The notes beneath the pieces were generated by a model. The model made no database searches. It was not told the DNA's origin and saw nothing but the letters and a program-made list of their open reading frames with translations. Of a stretch of DNA of 13,591 nt, positions 12,934 through 13,591 are shown one piece after another; the first letter of the stretch is position 1, and each line of letters opens with the position of its first letter. The stretch comes from Baffinella frigidus (taxonomy: Eukaryota; Cryptophyceae; Cryptomonadales; Baffinellaceae): positions 91,799-105,389 of the forward strand of contig MU646700.1 of assembly GCA_026770585.1 (NCBI GenBank), written 5' to 3'. A program made the translations under genes and the position numbers.

Positions 12934-13069
12934 ATCTGGGGAAACGTAGTTTTCCTTCAGAATCTGTCAACGAAAATTACCACACAAACGCTTTACTACT
13001 ACTAGTATGGCCCGATTGTGTAGCAATTTCCGTTGACAGATTCTGAAAGAAAAATACGTTTCCCCGGAT
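12934..13069. mobile_element. Short element with 49 bp inverted arms
   Basis: GGGGAAACGTAGTTTTCC from 12938 inward (TTCAGAATCTGTCAACG, AAAATTACCACACA) pairs with the complement ending at 13064 (TTTCCGTTGACAGATTCTG, then CGTTTCCCC) with about six mismatches. The similarity may extend to ATCTGGGG and CCCCGGAT. Only about 30 bases lie between the arms. No target duplication seen. Confidence 0.75.
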
Positions 13070-13396
13070 GACAGTGTTTATCCGACTTGGCGGGGTAACG
13101 CAGCAGGGGACTTCGCGTGCGGTGTTGAGCACGGTCGGCACTTGACGTTTCTTCTCACCCCCCCCCCCTCCACTCGGAACACTACGGGGAACATTCTAAA
13201 CTTAATCATTGGATTGCTTGTAAGAAAACACGCCAAAAGGCAGCAATTTTGGTCACGTTATGTCCACAAATATCCGGGCAAGACGTGCTTCGTAGCCTCC
13301 CGAGCGGAATCCCAAACGAATCGTTTGGGGTTTAACCCCCCCCCCCCTGGACAGATGCCTGCGGAATTCCGTACGCAACGTGACCTAGTTCTATCC
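13070..13396. other. No gene seen; C runs and a small palindrome
   Basis: Two C runs (about 13159-13169 and 13337-13347) and a near-perfect palindrome CCCAAACGAATCGTTTGGG (13311-13329). The plus-strand frame at 13142-13483 reads through the C runs and pyrimidine repeats and lacks coding character. GGTCACGT-ATG near 13250 resembles 11950, but too briefly to call a repeat. Confidence 0.45.
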
Positions 13397-13502
13397 TGTG
13401 TATACCCTGTTGCTACCCTTGTTCTACCCTTGTTCTACCCTGTTCCCACCCCTCTTTCTACCGTAGTTCCACCCTGCCTCTAGTTCGAACTAGAAGGGTG
13501 GA
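13397..13502. repeat. TTCTACCCTG minisatellite and hairpin
   Basis: Irregular TACCCTGTT/CTACCCTTGTT units of about 11 bp run to 13460. At 13469-13501 CCACCCT and AGGGTGG flank CTAGTTCGAACTAG, a 14 bp palindrome, giving one extended hairpin. Confidence 0.65.
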
Positions 13503-13545
13503 AACATCTTCTTTATGGTACCAGGGCTCCCCACCTGAAACTACG

Positions 13546-13546
<1 letters not shown>

Positions 13547-13591
<45 letters not shown>
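13547..13591. repeat. C homopolymer at the window end
   Basis: Forty-five consecutive C to the last base. This may be a real low-complexity tract, but a homopolymer at a sequence end is also a common sequencing or assembly artefact. Confidence 0.9.

Noticed and set aside
11940-13270. Similarity of TTTTGGTCACGT words at about 11945 and 13249
   Set aside because: Only about 15-20 bases match, and the flanks could not be aligned by eye.
13142-13483. 113-residue plus-strand frame
   Set aside because: Runs through two C homopolymers and a pyrimidine minisatellite; no domain, and the last third is repeat translation.

Overview
The window is a chromosome end of a eukaryote. It opens with about 150 bp of CCCTAAA repeats (plant/algal-type telomere, C-rich strand running inward from the left end). 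GT-AG introns, GC-rich exons and many small terminal-inverted-repeat (TIR) elements exclude a bacterium. A unicellular alga or other protist with TTTAGGG telomeres is the best guess; the species cannot be named from sequence alone, and a green alga is only one possibility. No RNA gene, CRISPR array or bacterial-type gene is visible.

Layout. (1) 1-147: telomere. (2) 148-3500: gene-free subtelomere with two families of short non-autonomous TIR elements, each in two copies of identical length with TA at most boundaries (156 bp family A at 356-511 and 1550-1705 in opposite orientation; 100 bp family B at 1867-1966 and 2877-2976), microsatellites, nested inverted repeats and scattered repeat copies. 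(3) 3497-6205: a degenerate subtelomeric repeat array. Each unit starts with tandem TCCTTTAGG and carries a conserved core; the longest units end in a conserved hairpin region. The array is interrupted by a 484 bp element with 48-56 bp TIRs (5029-5512). (4) 6206-6539: upstream region of the gene. (5) 6540 to at least 12790: one multi-exon plus-strand gene reading away from the telomere, inferred from codon use, splice sites and phase. (6) 12800-13591: inverted repeats, pyrimidine-rich repeats and a 45-base C run at the window edge.

The gene is the main result. A 714 bp first exon (6540-7253; helical or coiled-coil N-terminus, then a Pro/Ser/Thr-rich region) is followed by very small exons at 8174 (3' end uncertain), 9250-9312, 9702-9740, 10190-10213, 10455-10520, 10716-10843 and 12619-12790. 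Several are rich in Leu, Glu, Arg and Gln. Most have clean AG and GT borders; most introns are phase 0, and the last junction is matched in phase 2. The introns consist almost entirely of degenerate telomere-like heptamers (CCCTAAA, CCCTGAA, CCCGAAA, TTCAGGG, TCCAGGG), so the reading frame is carried as islands in interstitial telomeric DNA.

The locus is also being rearranged. Exon 2 has extra copies, some decayed. The 3' end of the 10716 exon is present four times, three of them followed by the same roughly 100 bp TIR element. The acceptor of the 12619 exon has decoy copies associated with that element. The protein family was not recognised, and the gene model needs RNA evidence.
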